Shown: positions 9,701 through 21,042, counted from the first letter of the stretch. The stretch is 64,000 nucleotides of DNA from Sipunculus nudus (GCA_026874595.1 CM049306.1:90066642-90130641); one strand, 5' to 3'. Notes: a model not told the origin generated them from the sequence alone. Made by a program: numbers and translations.

Positions 9701-11751
9701 ATCATGCTGCTGTAACCGTCCGTGCGACGAGAGTAAAGTGAGTGTACTGTTACTGTAGAAGTGCGGGTTACAGAATGCATTGTGTGTACAATTGTGGTAC
9801 ACCCACCGAGTATGTTATGCAGTTTAGTGAATGTATTGTTGTGGTTTAACAACCGGGTAGGTTAGGCATTGTAGTGAGTGTTATGTTCCACTGTAACAGT
9901 GTTATAGATCACACAGTGTAATGACTGTACTGTTCTTGTGTACCACCTATATGGTTAGACATTGTACCGATTGTTATGTTCTGGTGTAACAGTCTAATAG
10001 GTGACACAGTGTAGTGACTGTACTGTTCAGGTGTACCACCTTGTAGGTTAGGCATTGTATTAAGGTGACACAGTGTGGTGATTGTACTGTTCTGGTGTAC
10101 CACCTAGTAGGTAAATCATTGTACTGAGTGTAATGTTCCAGTGTAACAGTGCTTTAGATCACAAAGTGTAATGACTGTACTGATCTAGTGTAGCACCTGG
10201 TAGGTTAGGCATTGTATTGAGTGTAATGTTCCGATGTAACAGTCTAATAGGTGACACAGTGTATTGACTGTACTGTACTGGTGCACCACCTGGTAGGTAA
10301 GGCATTGTACTCAGTTTTAAATTCTGGGCTGTCAGTCTTATAGATGACACAGTGTAGTGGTTGTACTGTTCTGGTGAACCACCTAATAGGTAAATCATTA
10401 GGGCTGTATCAATATATCGATATATCGATACGAATCCATACACGACGTCGATACGATAACCGAAATGCGTTGCATGCTGTATTGGCGTATCGATTGCTTG
10501 CTAATGAATAGCATTCTAACTATTACTTTACATATAACCATGACGAATTATAAATCTAAATGCACTTCAACCTATTTATTTGTTGCTTTGGCTTTTAAGA
10601 CTTGTTAATAAATGTATATACGCATGCACGTCAGTACTTCCATGACAAGCAGGCGCATGTGAGCGATAATAGGAGAATGATAATAACGTTTCTCTTTATT
10701 AATGAACTGATATTCACATCACATATTGCTACAAGGAACAGGGTACATTCACGTATATATCCTATCTTTATATATGTCATTTAATCTCTAATTTTTTAAC
10801 GGTCATAGGTTACTCGGAATTCCCGCGTTCGACATGTCGAGATGTCAAATAAATGGTTGAAGCCTGGGGACAAATCCTGTACAAACAGGAGAGTGACTAA
10901 TTCATATCCACAGAATTATACAAAACTGTGTAATTACATGATAAAAAAACAGCCTGTGATCTTCCCCACCAAATGCAATAAAACATGTTTGTGGGTGGGG
11001 GGATGCTAAGGGCTCAAAGAAGATCGATATTTTGCTTGATTAGATAGATTTTTATAAAGCAACTGGTTTGTTTATTTATTTAATGTCAAGCTTAAGTTGC
11101 TCAACTGCATAGCATGGTAAATATGTTGTAAGTTAAAATAATAAAAAAAAACATATAAAAACAAGAAACAGAGCTTGTATTAAGAAATGATATACAAAGA
11201 AAAATGAAACGTATCGTCAATACGTATCGGTATCGAATTAACTGTATTGCAATACGTATTGTACCGGAAGAGGCGGTCCGATACCCAGCCCTATAAATCA
11301 TTGTACTAAATTAAATGTGTCAGTGTAACAGTGTTATATATCACACAGTGTAATAACTGTAATGTTCTCGTGTACCACCTGGTAGGTAAGGCATTGTACT
11401 GGGTGTAATTTTCCGGTGTAACAGTCTTATAGGTGACATAGTGTAGTGACTTTACTGTTCTCGTGCACCACCTGGTACGTTAGACATTGTACTGGGTGTA
11501 ATGTTCCAGTGTAACAGTGCTATAGATCACACAGCATAATGAACGTACTGATCTAGTGTAGCACCTGGTACGTTAGGCATTGTACTGGGTGTAATGTTCC
11601 GGTGTAAAAGTCTTATAGGTGACACAGTGTAGTGACTGTACTGTTCTGCTGTACCACCTGGGAGGTAACGGAATGCAGTGAGTACAAGGCTCTGGCGTGC
11701 CCAGCTGGTAGGATAAAAAGTGTAGTGAATGCACCGTTGTGGTGTACTTAC
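9701..11751. repeat. ~93-bp minisatellite abutting a splice donor
   Basis: The plus-strand unit contains GTACCACCTGGTAGGTTAGG, CATTGTACTGAGTGTAATGT and ACACAGTGTAGTGACTGTAC. Successive copies lie about 93 bp apart, for example 10194 and 10287. Two subtypes roughly alternate (TAACAGTCTTATAGGTGACA versus TAACAGTGCTATAGATCACA). The array is split by the transposon at 10399-11293. Its right edge is the donor of the exon at 11752: on the minus strand the intron start GTAAGTACACCACAAC...TTCACTACACT aligns with the unit GTGGTACAGCAGAACAG...TCACTACACTG. So the units look like copies of the donor region. Confidence 0.9.
10399..11293. mobile_element. hAT-type non-autonomous element, 895 bp, inside the minisatellite
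   Basis: The termini are TAGGGCTG and CAGCCCTA (8-bp perfect inverted repeats). They are flanked by an 8-bp duplication, TAAATCAT, at 10391-10398 and 11294-11301, and the flanks rejoin to give an intact minisatellite unit. Subterminal ATCGATA and CAATACGTAT motifs occur at both ends. The interior has no transposase. The clean insertion into a repeat unit shows that the array predates the element. Confidence 0.9.
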
Positions 11752-11793
11752 CAGACGGATTCGAATTAACAGGCGAATCTGGATCAGTTACGT
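11752..11793 (-). CDS. Linker exon (phase 1-1), 42 nt
   Basis: Acceptor CTAATAACTGAAG and donor TCTG|GTAAGTAC flank a 42-nt exon reading VTDPDSPVNSNPSG after its split first codon. It is Pro/Ser/Asn/Asp-rich and lacks cysteine. It directly follows CTLD5 and its donor is the edge of the 93-bp minisatellite. The role is probably a flexible spacer. Confidence 0.7.
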
Positions 11794-12145
11794 CTTCAGT
11801 TATTAGTACAGATGGATTAAAAGCTGAAGAGGCAAATGATAAACAGTAAAGAAAATATAGTGATTCAAATTATTTCAATTACTTATTCAAAACCCAACTG
11901 GAACTGAAAAAAAAAACAAGATTTAGCACAGATCGTTTTATGTGTATATTTTTAACCTAACCTACTATATTTTATTGGTTTTACTTGTATTTTGGTGGGT
12001 ATTTATGTCTTTGTTAACTGACCTTACTGTGTGATGGGGAGCTTATTTTCGGGTTTCAAAATTTATATATTTAATTAGAGAAAGAAAAAAATGGAAATTG
12101 ATTGTTAAAATATGTCTTTAAAAACTGTATACAAAAAAGACGTAC

Positions 12146-12302
12146 ACGCTTCTTTGGCGCATAAAAGGTTGCGCCTTTCATTACAATCCGCATCTACCCA
12201 TGTCCCGCCAAGCCCAGCGTACGCGGAGTCCGAATGCATGAAAACACAGTCCTCTCCAAACATATTATTTGGTTCCGCCGGCCGCCACTTGGTGTAGCTC
12301 AA
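12146..12302 (-). CDS. CTLD5, second half
   Basis: The 157-nt exon reads LSYTKWRPAEPNNMFGEDC then VFMHSDSAYAGLGGTWVDAD then CNERRNLLCAKEA. It matches the C-terminal half of a C-type lectin-like domain: EPN motif, conserved Cys pair, and WVD in place of WND. EPN predicts mannose-type Ca2+-dependent sugar binding in classical CTLDs, while the WVD change keeps the Asp but loses the Asn. The loop before WVD is longer than in CTLD1-4. Entry is phase 0. The donor best fitting phase 1 is GCGT|GTACGTC, less canonical than the others. Confidence 0.85.
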
Positions 12303-13711
12303 CTGTTAGAAATAAAGAAACAAGGATATGAAACCGTTGATAAGATGTGATAAATAGTGACATACGTTGTCTTTTTACTGCCTCTTTGTCCACTAATTTT
12401 AAATGTATATCTTTTTGATCAATCAACCTGACTCACGTATCAAGCTGCATTTACTTGGCGTGCTGTATTTGGTATGTTGTAAGCGGTATGCCGTGTGCGA
12501 AAAATATTGTTGTACAACAATTTGACATCAAGAACATTAATATTTACAATTCTAAAGAAATATACAGAATCTACTGAGATAAATAAGTCAAGAACTTACA
12601 TTTTACATAAGATCTATTTTCTTCTTAAATCTCACTTCTTGAAAGAATAGACAATGTTACTATACCGCATTGTTTCATTGTGGCTTTTGATTGCGTTCAT
12701 CATTTTTAATACTTCTTTTGCACACAAACTTAACTAAGATTAACTTTTGCACGCATGCTGTCGTCTATCACCTGTATGTTGCTCCACGGTTCAAACTTAA
12801 TTTCAGAAGTTATAATTGAGCAGGGCCTATTGTTGTGATGTTCCCTGGCCCACCAGGAAATTTTTGTTGTTGCCTCAAGTTGGCCACATTTGCATCAAAA
12901 GATACAAATATAGTACGTTTACTTCAGGAGGCTGCGAGAAATTGAAATTTTTCCAAAGTATTTCTTGAAATAGCAGTACTTTTCATTTCGTCAAGATCCA
13001 TCTTATCTTCATCCCTTATCACTATCAACATACCTCTTGTGTTGAAATATTGCCATTATATGATGACTGCGAATTATTTAAATTCAGATATTTATGACCA
13101 ATGACGCTTTATAATATAGATTCATCTTTACAAGATGACCTGCTATATAAATACATCTCCTGGTGTATATATCACGTTTGGCCATTCATTTTACATTCAT
13201 AACTTCTGTGGTTTAGAGCACGCGACTTTTGGCAGAAATATCGTGAGCTTGATTCTCGAGCGCTGAGATTATCACAGTCGTTCCACTCAGAGTGAGTTCT
13301 CTGGGAAGGCCTTGCCTCACAGCCGCGTTTCACTCACATACGAGTGTGGCTTTCTTGGGTGGTTCCTCGGCTGTATTACCAAACAATGGGGATTATTACC
13401 CATCCGGGACTCTAGTATGCGAGACACGAAGCCTGGTTGAGGCCAGGATAATCATGTGCTACCACCCTGTCACGATGTCTAAACCCAAAACTGAATTCTG
13501 CATTTTACATAGTACTTACTCCATCAGTAACATTTGACAAATAAATTGCGGTTTTTCATTTATCACAAAGGAAGTTGTTGGATATACAGTCCCCCAAAGT
13601 ATACAAGGGACATATTTGGACAAACAAGTACTGCCCATATGCTAAAATATTCAAATACGGAGACGATTAGCCCCAATAAATTATAAGAACATTGTCATAT
13701 TTCTATCTTAC
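12303..13711 (-). other. CTLD5 internal intron with a SINE
   Basis: This phase-0 intron separates the two halves of CTLD5. It is AT-rich. It contains the tRNA-like repeat at 13196-13445 and nothing else I could identify. Confidence 0.7.
13196..13445 (+). mobile_element. Degenerate tRNA-derived SINE-like repeat
   Basis: GTGGTTTAGAGCACGCGACT resembles a pol III box A and GAGCTTGATTCTCGAGC a box B. They are followed by a body with TGAGTTCTCTGGG, ACTCACATACGAGTGTGG and GGTTCCTCGGCTGTATTACC. The body matches the segment at 17210-17400 (GAGCTCTGTGGGGAGACC, GATTCCTCGGTGTTATG), so both belong to one dispersed family. It is degenerate and unlikely to be an active tRNA gene. Confidence 0.6.
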
Positions 13712-13944
13712 CGGTTGCCCACTTTCATCCTCGAACGTTCCCTCATTATTTTTATCATGTAGAAGAATCCATGTCCTTTCATGAATCAGTCCGGAGAGAA
13801 AGGAATTTAGTTCCTCTGATCGGATTCTTGCGTAGTCGGCTCCTTTTCTTCGACAAATCTCCCGTCCTTCCTCCCACGTCAACCTTTGATTCGAGGCTAA
13901 GTAACAGACGCCGTTGAACATCGTCCATTCTCTACTCGAGCAGC
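13712..13944 (-). CDS. CTLD5, first half
   Basis: The 233-nt exon (acceptor GTTCTTCTAG, donor CCG|GTAAGATA) begins CSSREWTMFNGVCYLA and continues SNQRLTWEEGREICRRKGAD then YARIRSEELNSFLSGLIHER then TWILLHDKNNEGTFEDESGQ. It has the expected Cys pairs, W-x-x-x/A-x-x-x-C helix and the EG-F strand. The usual WIGL core strand appears as TWILLHD. It ends in phase 0, exactly matching the second-half exon. It joins CTLD4 through a split Ser codon. No linker exon was found between CTLD4 and CTLD5. Confidence 0.9.
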
Positions 13945-14309
13945 CTAGAAGAACAAATTAACATATACACATACAGCCGATGTTTAGATTTTTGTTTCCA
14001 TACCACATAATAAATAATAACAGTAATGCCTATTTATGCAATTCTATATCTCACATGGTTTCGAGATCACCTCGTGTTGACTAAAACAGTCCATACGAGG
14101 CCATATGAGGTCGTGCAGTAGTTCTCTCGTGAGCATATAGACCCAACAGATCAAAGCTTTCTTGTAAACATCATAATTTGCTGCATGACAAGTATAAAGT
14201 ATAATATTGTTCTCGGTCACCACCTGGTTACTGAAACTTTATATATGCAACGGTAATTTGATGAACTGGTTGGAAATGATAATATTCAATTTGTTTTACC
14301 TATTTATGG

Positions 14310-14314
<5 letters not shown>

Positions 14315-14379
<65 letters not shown>
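14315..14379. repeat. (TA)n microsatellite
   Basis: About 65 bp of perfect TA dinucleotide. The encoded poly-Ile/Tyr frame is an artefact. Confidence 0.99.
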
Positions 14380-14380
<1 letters not shown>

Positions 14381-14562
14381 TGTGAAATCTAACTGAACGA
14401 CCATCTCTGTTTAGCGACCACCTCAGTTGAACGACCACCTCAAAATAACGACCATGTGTTCAAGGTCCCGATTCTCTTTTGCTCTTTATATAAGATCTCG
14501 CTTAGACGACCACCTCGAAAATGTGATACTCTATCGAGGCACCATTGTGGTCGTAATTTCGA
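14380..14562. mobile_element. Fragment with pogo-like terminal motifs
   Basis: After the TA run comes CTGTGAAATCTAACTGAACG with four to five repeats of ACGACCACCTC. The same style of end (CAGTAAAACCTCTCTTAACG, ACGACCAGCTC) occurs at 32909. CAGTRAAACCTC followed by TAACGA is typical of pogo/Tigger-type inverted repeats. No second terminus was identified here, so this is a fragment. Confidence 0.45.
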
Positions 14563-14565
14563 GGA

Positions 14566-15750
14566 TTTTAGCTCAGCTGACTGAAAGTCATCTGTCCCAA
14601 AAAATGAGTCTTTGTCCATCGTCCTTCCGGCCGGCCGGCCGCCCATTAGCAGGGCACAAATCGTAACCGTTAGACCTGGAAACTTCTAACTGTACATATA
14701 GAGAGGTCCATAAAAAAAAATCTCCTTGAAACCTGATATATGGTCCCTGCTACCAATATCCTATATTAGAGCTATAGAGCAGGTACGACCCCCAGAATAA
14801 TTTTAAAATGGATACAAAAGCTCAAGTATCTGAATAAAGAATACATTGATCGCCATGATTATTTGCATGCATTCTGATCATGGAATGTTTCATCAGTTCC
14901 TGTAGCCTGGTGGCACCGCCTGTACTTTTTTCGATTTTTTACGCGTTTTTTGGTCTATTTTGAGATCTTCAAATGAAGCGGTTGTCCGTAAATAGGGCAC
15001 AAATCATAACCATCGGACCCAGAATCTTCAAACTTGAGCGTGGTGGCGTAATGGTTAGTGCGCTGGTCTCATGACCGCAAGGTTGTGGGTTCGCGTCCCG
15101 ATCTGACCGCCGTATGCGCTATAATTCCTAGCCAAAGTCAAGGATGCGCTCTCTCCACCCAGGAGTTAATGGCTACTGGTCATGGGAGGCAGGCAAATGT
15201 AGAACGAATAACCTTCTAGCGCCTGATATGGCTGCTTGGGTTACATGCTCCCCAGGGAGCCGAGAAAAGCAACAAGAATGGAAAGGCCCGAAAGACCAGG
15301 AAGACAAAGTGTAAAGTTAGATGAGACTGACATGGTCAGTGATGTCAGACTATAAACTCCACCTTTACCTTTACCTTTATATCCTGGGAGAATAACGAAA
15401 AATCTCCTTTGAAGCCTGGAATTACGTCTCTTTTTCCCCATATCCTCCGAGCAATGGGGCTCGTAAGTACGTTCAGAATAATTAAAAATTTGATACAATA
15501 GCTCTAGTATCCTCATAACTAATGCATTGATAGCCATGATTCTTTTCATGCATATTGATTATTGCGTGTTCATCAGTTCCCGCAGACTGGTGGCGCCAGC
15601 TGCTTCGAATCGAATTTTTACGCATTTTTTTTATTGTTTATTTTTGAGATCTTCAAATGAAGCTGTCGTCAGGGCAAAAATCGTAACCTTTGCACCTAAA
15701 AACTTGCATGTGCTGCAAAGGCACAAATCGTAATCATTGGACCTACAAAC
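14566..15750 (-). repeat. 338-bp repeat family, reversed copies, split by a SINE
   Basis: The minus strand carries the same landmarks as the elements at 5.5 kb and 50.2 kb. On the plus strand these appear as AGCTCAGCTGACTGAAAGTC, CATGATTATTTGCATGCATT and TTCCTGTAGCCTGGTGGCAC. Two units are present. The tRNA-derived SINE at 15036-15378 sits between them and is the younger insertion. Confidence 0.8.
15036..15378 (+). mobile_element. tRNA-derived SINE with Met-like tRNA head
   Basis: Box A is TGGCGTAATGGTTAGTGCGC and box B GGTTGTGGGTTCGCGTCCC. The anticodon-loop position reads CTCATGA (CAT), resembling elongator tRNA-Met. The head is followed by a body with CACCCAGGAGTTAATGGCTA, similar to conserved central domains of metazoan SINEs from memory. 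The tail is short CCTTTA repeats (CACCTTTACCTTTACCTTTA). The acceptor stem is not preserved, so this is not a functional tRNA gene. It lies inside an older 338-bp repeat. Confidence 0.75.
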
Positions 15751-15962
15751 GTCTGACATAAATAGGGAAGTCCTGGACAAAACCTTAAATAAGGTTAAGT
15801 GACCTTTTTCTGCAAGGTGTTACTGAGTGTTAGACAAAAATTTAATTGTTACTATTAAACCAGAAGCAAATGTTAAATCTTGACAAGTATCATCATCACT
15901 GGTACTGAATCTTGATAATTTTGCACCTGGTTACCCCTACCCATTACCTACCTCCATATGCG

Positions 15963-16205
15963 TAATTAGGTAGCCATGACAACATGACACTCAGGCCTTC
16001 TGAAATAAACTGATAGGGCCTGGAGTCATGATGACAGTCACAACAGAACGCCCATTCTAAGGGTCGGATCAAAATATTTCCTGTCTGGTATTATTTGGCA
16101 TCACAGGCTAATAAAGTCGTATTATATGTGCTTAATATCGAAGAAAAAATGTTGTTACACAAAAATAATTAAATTTATTACCTTCTTTCATCACTGTGGC
16201 TCCGA
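15963..16205 (+). repeat. Dispersed repeat R1, left part of an interrupted copy
   Basis: This part carries AACATGACACTCAGGCCTTC, CCATTCTAAGGGTCGGATCA and AAAAAATGTTGTTACACA. The same order, contiguous and continuing further, is at 61141-61640. Here the remainder of R1 resumes only at about 19940, so a ~3.7-kb segment has been inserted. Confidence 0.75.
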
Positions 16206-16720
16206 TTCACGTGAAGCGGTACTTCTCATTCAAAAGTGAAGGTGTCATGGCGCGGTCATATATGTAAACTTGGAAGTCGGAAGCCGGACGCCGGAAACCA
16301 AGGAATCGTTTTATAAATAATGCAATTTAAAGCATATACAAAATGCTAACGCTTCAATACCGTTTTGCTTTTCCCCCGATAGAATAAGATCTTTATTATC
16401 ATTCTGTGAAGAATAATAGTTATCCATTCTTTAATCTGAACGTTATGGACGATTTTGTGCTCGGAAGCAATCTCGGAAGTCAGTCAGAAGTGCTGGGATG
16501 TTATCCAATGTGTATAACTCGGAAGTCACAGAGACGCACTGGTTAACTTGTGGTCAGTTAAGAGCCACAGCCCAAATGCAGTTTCATTATAATTATAGTT
16601 GCATGCATATATTAAAATTGCTTATGCATGATTTTGCTTTTAATGCGTGAATAACACAAAACATGATACATAATAGGAAAACTATAAGTTCTTAATTTTT
16701 TTATTTGTAAATTTAATACA

Positions 16721-16721
<1 letters not shown>

Positions 16722-16774
<53 letters not shown>
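16722..16774. repeat. (TA)n microsatellite
   Basis: Perfect TA dinucleotide tract of about 53 bp. Confidence 0.99.
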
Positions 16775-16779
<5 letters not shown>

Positions 16780-17209
16780 ATGGTATTTTCACGTCATATA
16801 TTTCACCCTATCTAGAGCTATGTTTTGTAAAAATTATTTATATTAACATGGGGATGGTATGGGAAGGGGTTAATTTTTTAAATATGCAATGTAAAGAGGA
16901 CATTTTGAGGCACCTTAAACGAAAGATTATGAAGATTTTCTGTTCCGCAACTATACACCTACATGTATTGGGACAATGTATTCAAACTTCAGGTTGTTGG
17001 GCTTTAATATTTATATTTCTATAACATTACGGTATAAATTGGAAAGTCCAAATATTCAAAAGTTCGTAACATGTTAATGTCAATGATGAAATGCGCGTCT
17101 ATACATTTATAACTTGCAAAATGTCACTATTATTACTTAAATGTAGTACTCGTTGTAAAATAATTGATATGTTAAAGTCTTATGACAATCTTTGCATTTT
17201 ACCGACTTG

Positions 17210-17405
17210 AGTGTTTTGAGAGCGCACATGCAGACTCGGACAGCAGAGCACAGTGCGCGAGTCTGAGTATCAGCCGAGGAGCCGTGAGATTTTTCATGGT
17301 CGATCCCACCCCGAGCTGAGCTCTGTGGGGAGACCGTGTATGACTCACACGGTACTGCGATGGGGGGGGGGGATTCCTCGGTGTTATGCTTGCGCCCTCT
17401 ATGGA
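17210..17405. mobile_element. SINE-like repeat related to 13196-13445
   Basis: It contains GGTCGATCCCACC (box-B-like), GAGCTCTGTGGGGAGACC, ACTCACACGGTACTGCGATG, a G run and GATTCCTCGGTGTTATG. The motifs are in the same order as in the 13.2-kb copy. Degenerate. Confidence 0.55.
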
Positions 17406-18648
17406 TGCACCACTGAATAATAAATATGGTATAATAAACCCTAATACGGCATTTAAAATACAGTTATAAATTATGATGTCATTCAAAATAAAAAAAGTAA
17501 TATATTTTCCATACGTTGAACAAATATGAAAATTCAATATATCCCAGTAGGTCATCGCTGGAAAAAACATACATGTATCATATACAAAACGAAATGTCCT
17601 TCAATATGTTAGAGTTCTACGATATTTAATAAAAAATTAAAATATATCTTAGAAAAGGGATACAACAGTCCAGGTAATATATAACATATTAATACATGTG
17701 TGATTATAAAATCCTATAGATTTGTATATTTAAGCAAATCATTTTTTTAAACTAAAATCAATTCTTTTTTCAAGTTTTAACTCTTTTTTCAAATTTTTTC
17801 AATCTTGATATTTATATATTGAAATTCACTCCTGATGTTTCAACATCACATTTCAACTTCAAATAAATGGATATTTAATAATATTTTAAAGTATATTTGC
17901 AACTGATTTCACTCTCATACGTTATAATATGTGAATGATAAGGGCATGTAAACAGAATGTGCTCCCTTCAACTTCGGATTACTGTATACGATTACAAGGA
18001 TCTCGATAAGAAATTACAATTTTGAATGTAAAATCTTTAATAAATAACCATATAGAATCTTTATCGACACGTAAGACATCTGGGGCTTCACGTAAAAGTC
18101 TGTCTAGAGGTGACCTGCATGGTGTCTTAAAGATGCTACGGGATATAGGCATTTTTACTGAACCTGTTGCTCATCTTTATGATTCATTCCTTGAAATTCC
18201 ACATACAAATGATGACACCATGCAATAATGGAACCAAACCGGATATAAGTTAGATATTTACCGCTAAGATAAATATTTCAATTACAAATATTAATTTTTC
18301 CCATTCTACTGTTGCTGTATAGTAATTTGTTATCTTTATATAAAAATATATGCATCTGAATATTCCGTGTTTACTCACTATTTTTATTTGACTCTTATAT
18401 TTTTATGCTCAGAAACAAAATTAACCGGACTATAATCGGAATTCTCGATACAGAAGTACCGTGCGCTTTCGGACCTCCTTCTCTCCGGACTTAATATAAT
18501 TGCTGGTATCAGGTTCTATAATTAAACAGAATTTTTTATATCTATAACATTTGCTCTGTAACAATTTATTTTTAAACATTAACTGAACTTTTTTGGCTAT
18601 GCATAATGTTTTGTTTGATGTTTTATTGATTTTTAGTTGACGTATTTT

Positions 18649-18652
<4 letters not shown>

Positions 18653-18707
<55 letters not shown>
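18653..18707. repeat. (TA)n microsatellite
   Basis: Perfect TA dinucleotide tract of about 55 bp. Confidence 0.99.
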
Positions 18708-18711
<4 letters not shown>

Positions 18712-19094
18712 ATAAATGTTTGTGTCCTGTGGTTTTGCAAATTTTCAGAACATTAACTTGATGAATATTGTACCTAACTGCATGAAAAATATCGATTATA
18801 TATTTAATCGTTCTGCAAAAACAGAAACTATTGTTTTTTTATATAATTGTAAGATGTTACAATCGGGATCATATCTATTTACACATGCATTGTGTATTTT
18901 TTTCTGTCAAGGTATTGTTAATGTTTGTGTTTATTTTTAATTTTGCAGGATACGTCTGATGAAATCAGTAGCAAACAAATTTTTGTAAATCATCATGTAT
19001 ATTATGCTATTTGGGCAGAATTTCAAAACATGAATTGAAACAGGTTCCATTTACAGCAGAAACATATAGGGGAAAATATCACATTGCAATGTGA

Positions 19095-19096
<2 letters not shown>

Positions 19097-19152
<56 letters not shown>
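19097..19152. repeat. (TA)n microsatellite
   Basis: Perfect TA dinucleotide tract of about 56 bp. Confidence 0.99.
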
Positions 19153-19155
<3 letters not shown>

Positions 19156-19939
19156 CAAAGTGTGCAACCTGACCATGAAATGTAAAATATAATTTGGCAT
19201 AAAAAGTATTACATAATAGATGAGAGTTTAAGAGATTCATAATCATGATTAAATGTTCTGGTCAATGGAAGAGGAAAAGGTTTTTCAATTGATACATGAT
19301 AAATAAAATATTTTGTTTGAAACACCCTTTTTAAAACATTTACTGGACGTTTTGTGGTTCTGTCAAATTATCTGTTTAAGTCTCTATGATATTATCAGGG
19401 TAATTTTTAAAATATTATCAAATCTTTATTTTTTTTCATGTTTCCACAAACAAAAAATACGGTAACAGCGAAAATATTGATTAATATTAATTGAGTAATT
19501 ATATAATCTTGTTTCACAAAATGAAATAAAATATCAATATAATATATTATAAAAAACAGCATAATTAATGTTACAAAACAAACTGAGTTTATGAAAAATA
19601 TGTGATATTGAAGAAACTGAAAATGCTTGACACGTTTGCTGACGACATGATGACCAGTGCATTAGCCATTACTGGCTTCCGAGTTTTACACATGTTACAC
19701 ATTACCGAGCAAGAAATAGTCTATAACTTCGGATGGATAACTTTGATTTTTTACATAATGATAGAAAAGACCTTATTCTATCAATAAAAAGAAAATGGTA
19801 CTTCTATTGATGTTGTATCTTTTTAATTATGCTTCGAACATTGCTTTATTTTAAAAAAATCCTTGCTTCCGACTTCGGACTTCCGAGTTTTACACATAGC
19901 CGTTTGGAAATCCCCTACCGGAAGTTATGATTCTCCCGC

Positions 19940-20242
19940 TGACAGACGTGGAGACGAGTTTTTCGAGTAAAACCAGACTCGGTATTAAAACCTGCTGCAC
20001 GAATACACGTAAGTAAACCGTGGATGTAATAATTATTATTTTCCCCAACAGAATAACGTTACTTTTTGTCTTAACTCAGGAAAATGGCAGTTCGAGAAGT
20101 AGATGAAAATGAAAAAGTAGTGTCAGAAATGGCGTGCACATCTGCACGTACTAGAATTGATGCGAACCCAATAGCTTGTACTGTCACCCCATCGTCTCCA
20201 GTTCATCTAAAATCGACGTTTGGGGTGACAAGCTGTCGCTAG
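19940..20242 (+). repeat. Dispersed repeat R1, right part, with a 52-codon open frame
   Basis: This continues R1 (GAATACACGTAAGTAAACC, TTTTCCCCAACAGAATAACG) and aligns with 61.37-61.6 kb. Here an ATG at 20084 opens 52 codons to TAG at 20240. They begin MAVREVDENEKVVSEMACTS and end SPVHLKSTFGVTSCR. Upstream, GTAAGTAAACC and TTTTCCCCAACAG look like an intron donor and acceptor, so R1 may derive from an expressed gene or element. The 61-kb copy is broken after a few codons. The ATCGACGTTTGGG segment recurs at 47847. Confidence 0.55.
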
Positions 20243-21042
20243 TAATTAGGTCACCTTCACCTCTGTAGTGTCCCTTTAGGACAACTAGTACCAAACACAA
20301 ATGCATCTAGTATCACACTATAGCCAATACCAACTAGTCAATCAGCTGGGCGGCATGACCCATGGTTCACTTGTTCTGTATCTCACAGCAATGTTTTGCT
20401 AGACCGGTTACCTTGTCACCAATTTTGATTGTTCACGCAAGAACGGGATACTGCCTTCACGACATGAATTTTTCATATGTTATGTGTGGGGGAGAGGTGC
20501 ACAACGAATTCTTAGTTAACAATTTTTATAGCTGCCTGACTGTATTTTTCCAACGCCATTTAGTTACAATTTTTCTTTAGTGTCTTACTTGGCCTCGGAT
20601 TCTATGCTATCTTTTTTCCAAGTCATTTGAAGTCAGCCCGTGTCCCCTCCCCCCCCCCCCCCAAGTCCCACCAAAGTTTGGCTGACGTCGGCTGAATTCA
20701 GTCACGTTTTGTCCTAGCCAGCCATTAATATGTGGCTAACATTACACCAGGCTTGGAGTCACGGCATTCAAACAAGGTAGCGACACATGGCTCCTGTCAT
20801 ACTCCAAGTGTAACCATTTGCAATACTGTAACTGTATAATTACAATTTTAACTAAATTGTATGGTTGAAAGGATAACACATTTTGGACTACTCGTTGTCT
20901 TGGCAACACGAAAACATAAATTAAACTATGGCATATTTCGGGGTCATATATTGTCTAATGTTACTAGGTCATTTGCAGCCAAGTGTTATTCCTGTGTTAT
21001 ATTAATAAACGTAATGTGTTGAAATACATTTTCAAACTGGTG

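Larger units (their letters stand above)
16206..19939. mobile_element. ~3.7-kb insertion splitting an R1 repeat
   Basis: Boundaries are inferred by comparison with the uninterrupted R1 copy at 61 kb. Near the left end is ACTTGGAAGTCGGAAGCCGG. Near the right end lies its approximate inverse, CTTCCGACTTCGGACTTCCG, with further GGCTTCCGAGTTTTACACAT and AACTCGGAAGTC motifs inside. The interior is very AT-rich with three (TA)n tracts (16722-16774, 18653-18707, 19097-19152) and a SINE-like piece at 17210-17400. A 68-residue plus-strand open frame at 18022-18228 (SRGDLHGVLKMLRDIGIF...) is of unknown meaning. No transposase was recognised and the exact ends are uncertain. Confidence 0.55.

Noticed and set aside
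15041-15115. Functional tRNA-Met gene
   Set aside because: A and B boxes are present but the acceptor stem does not close and it continues into a SINE body.
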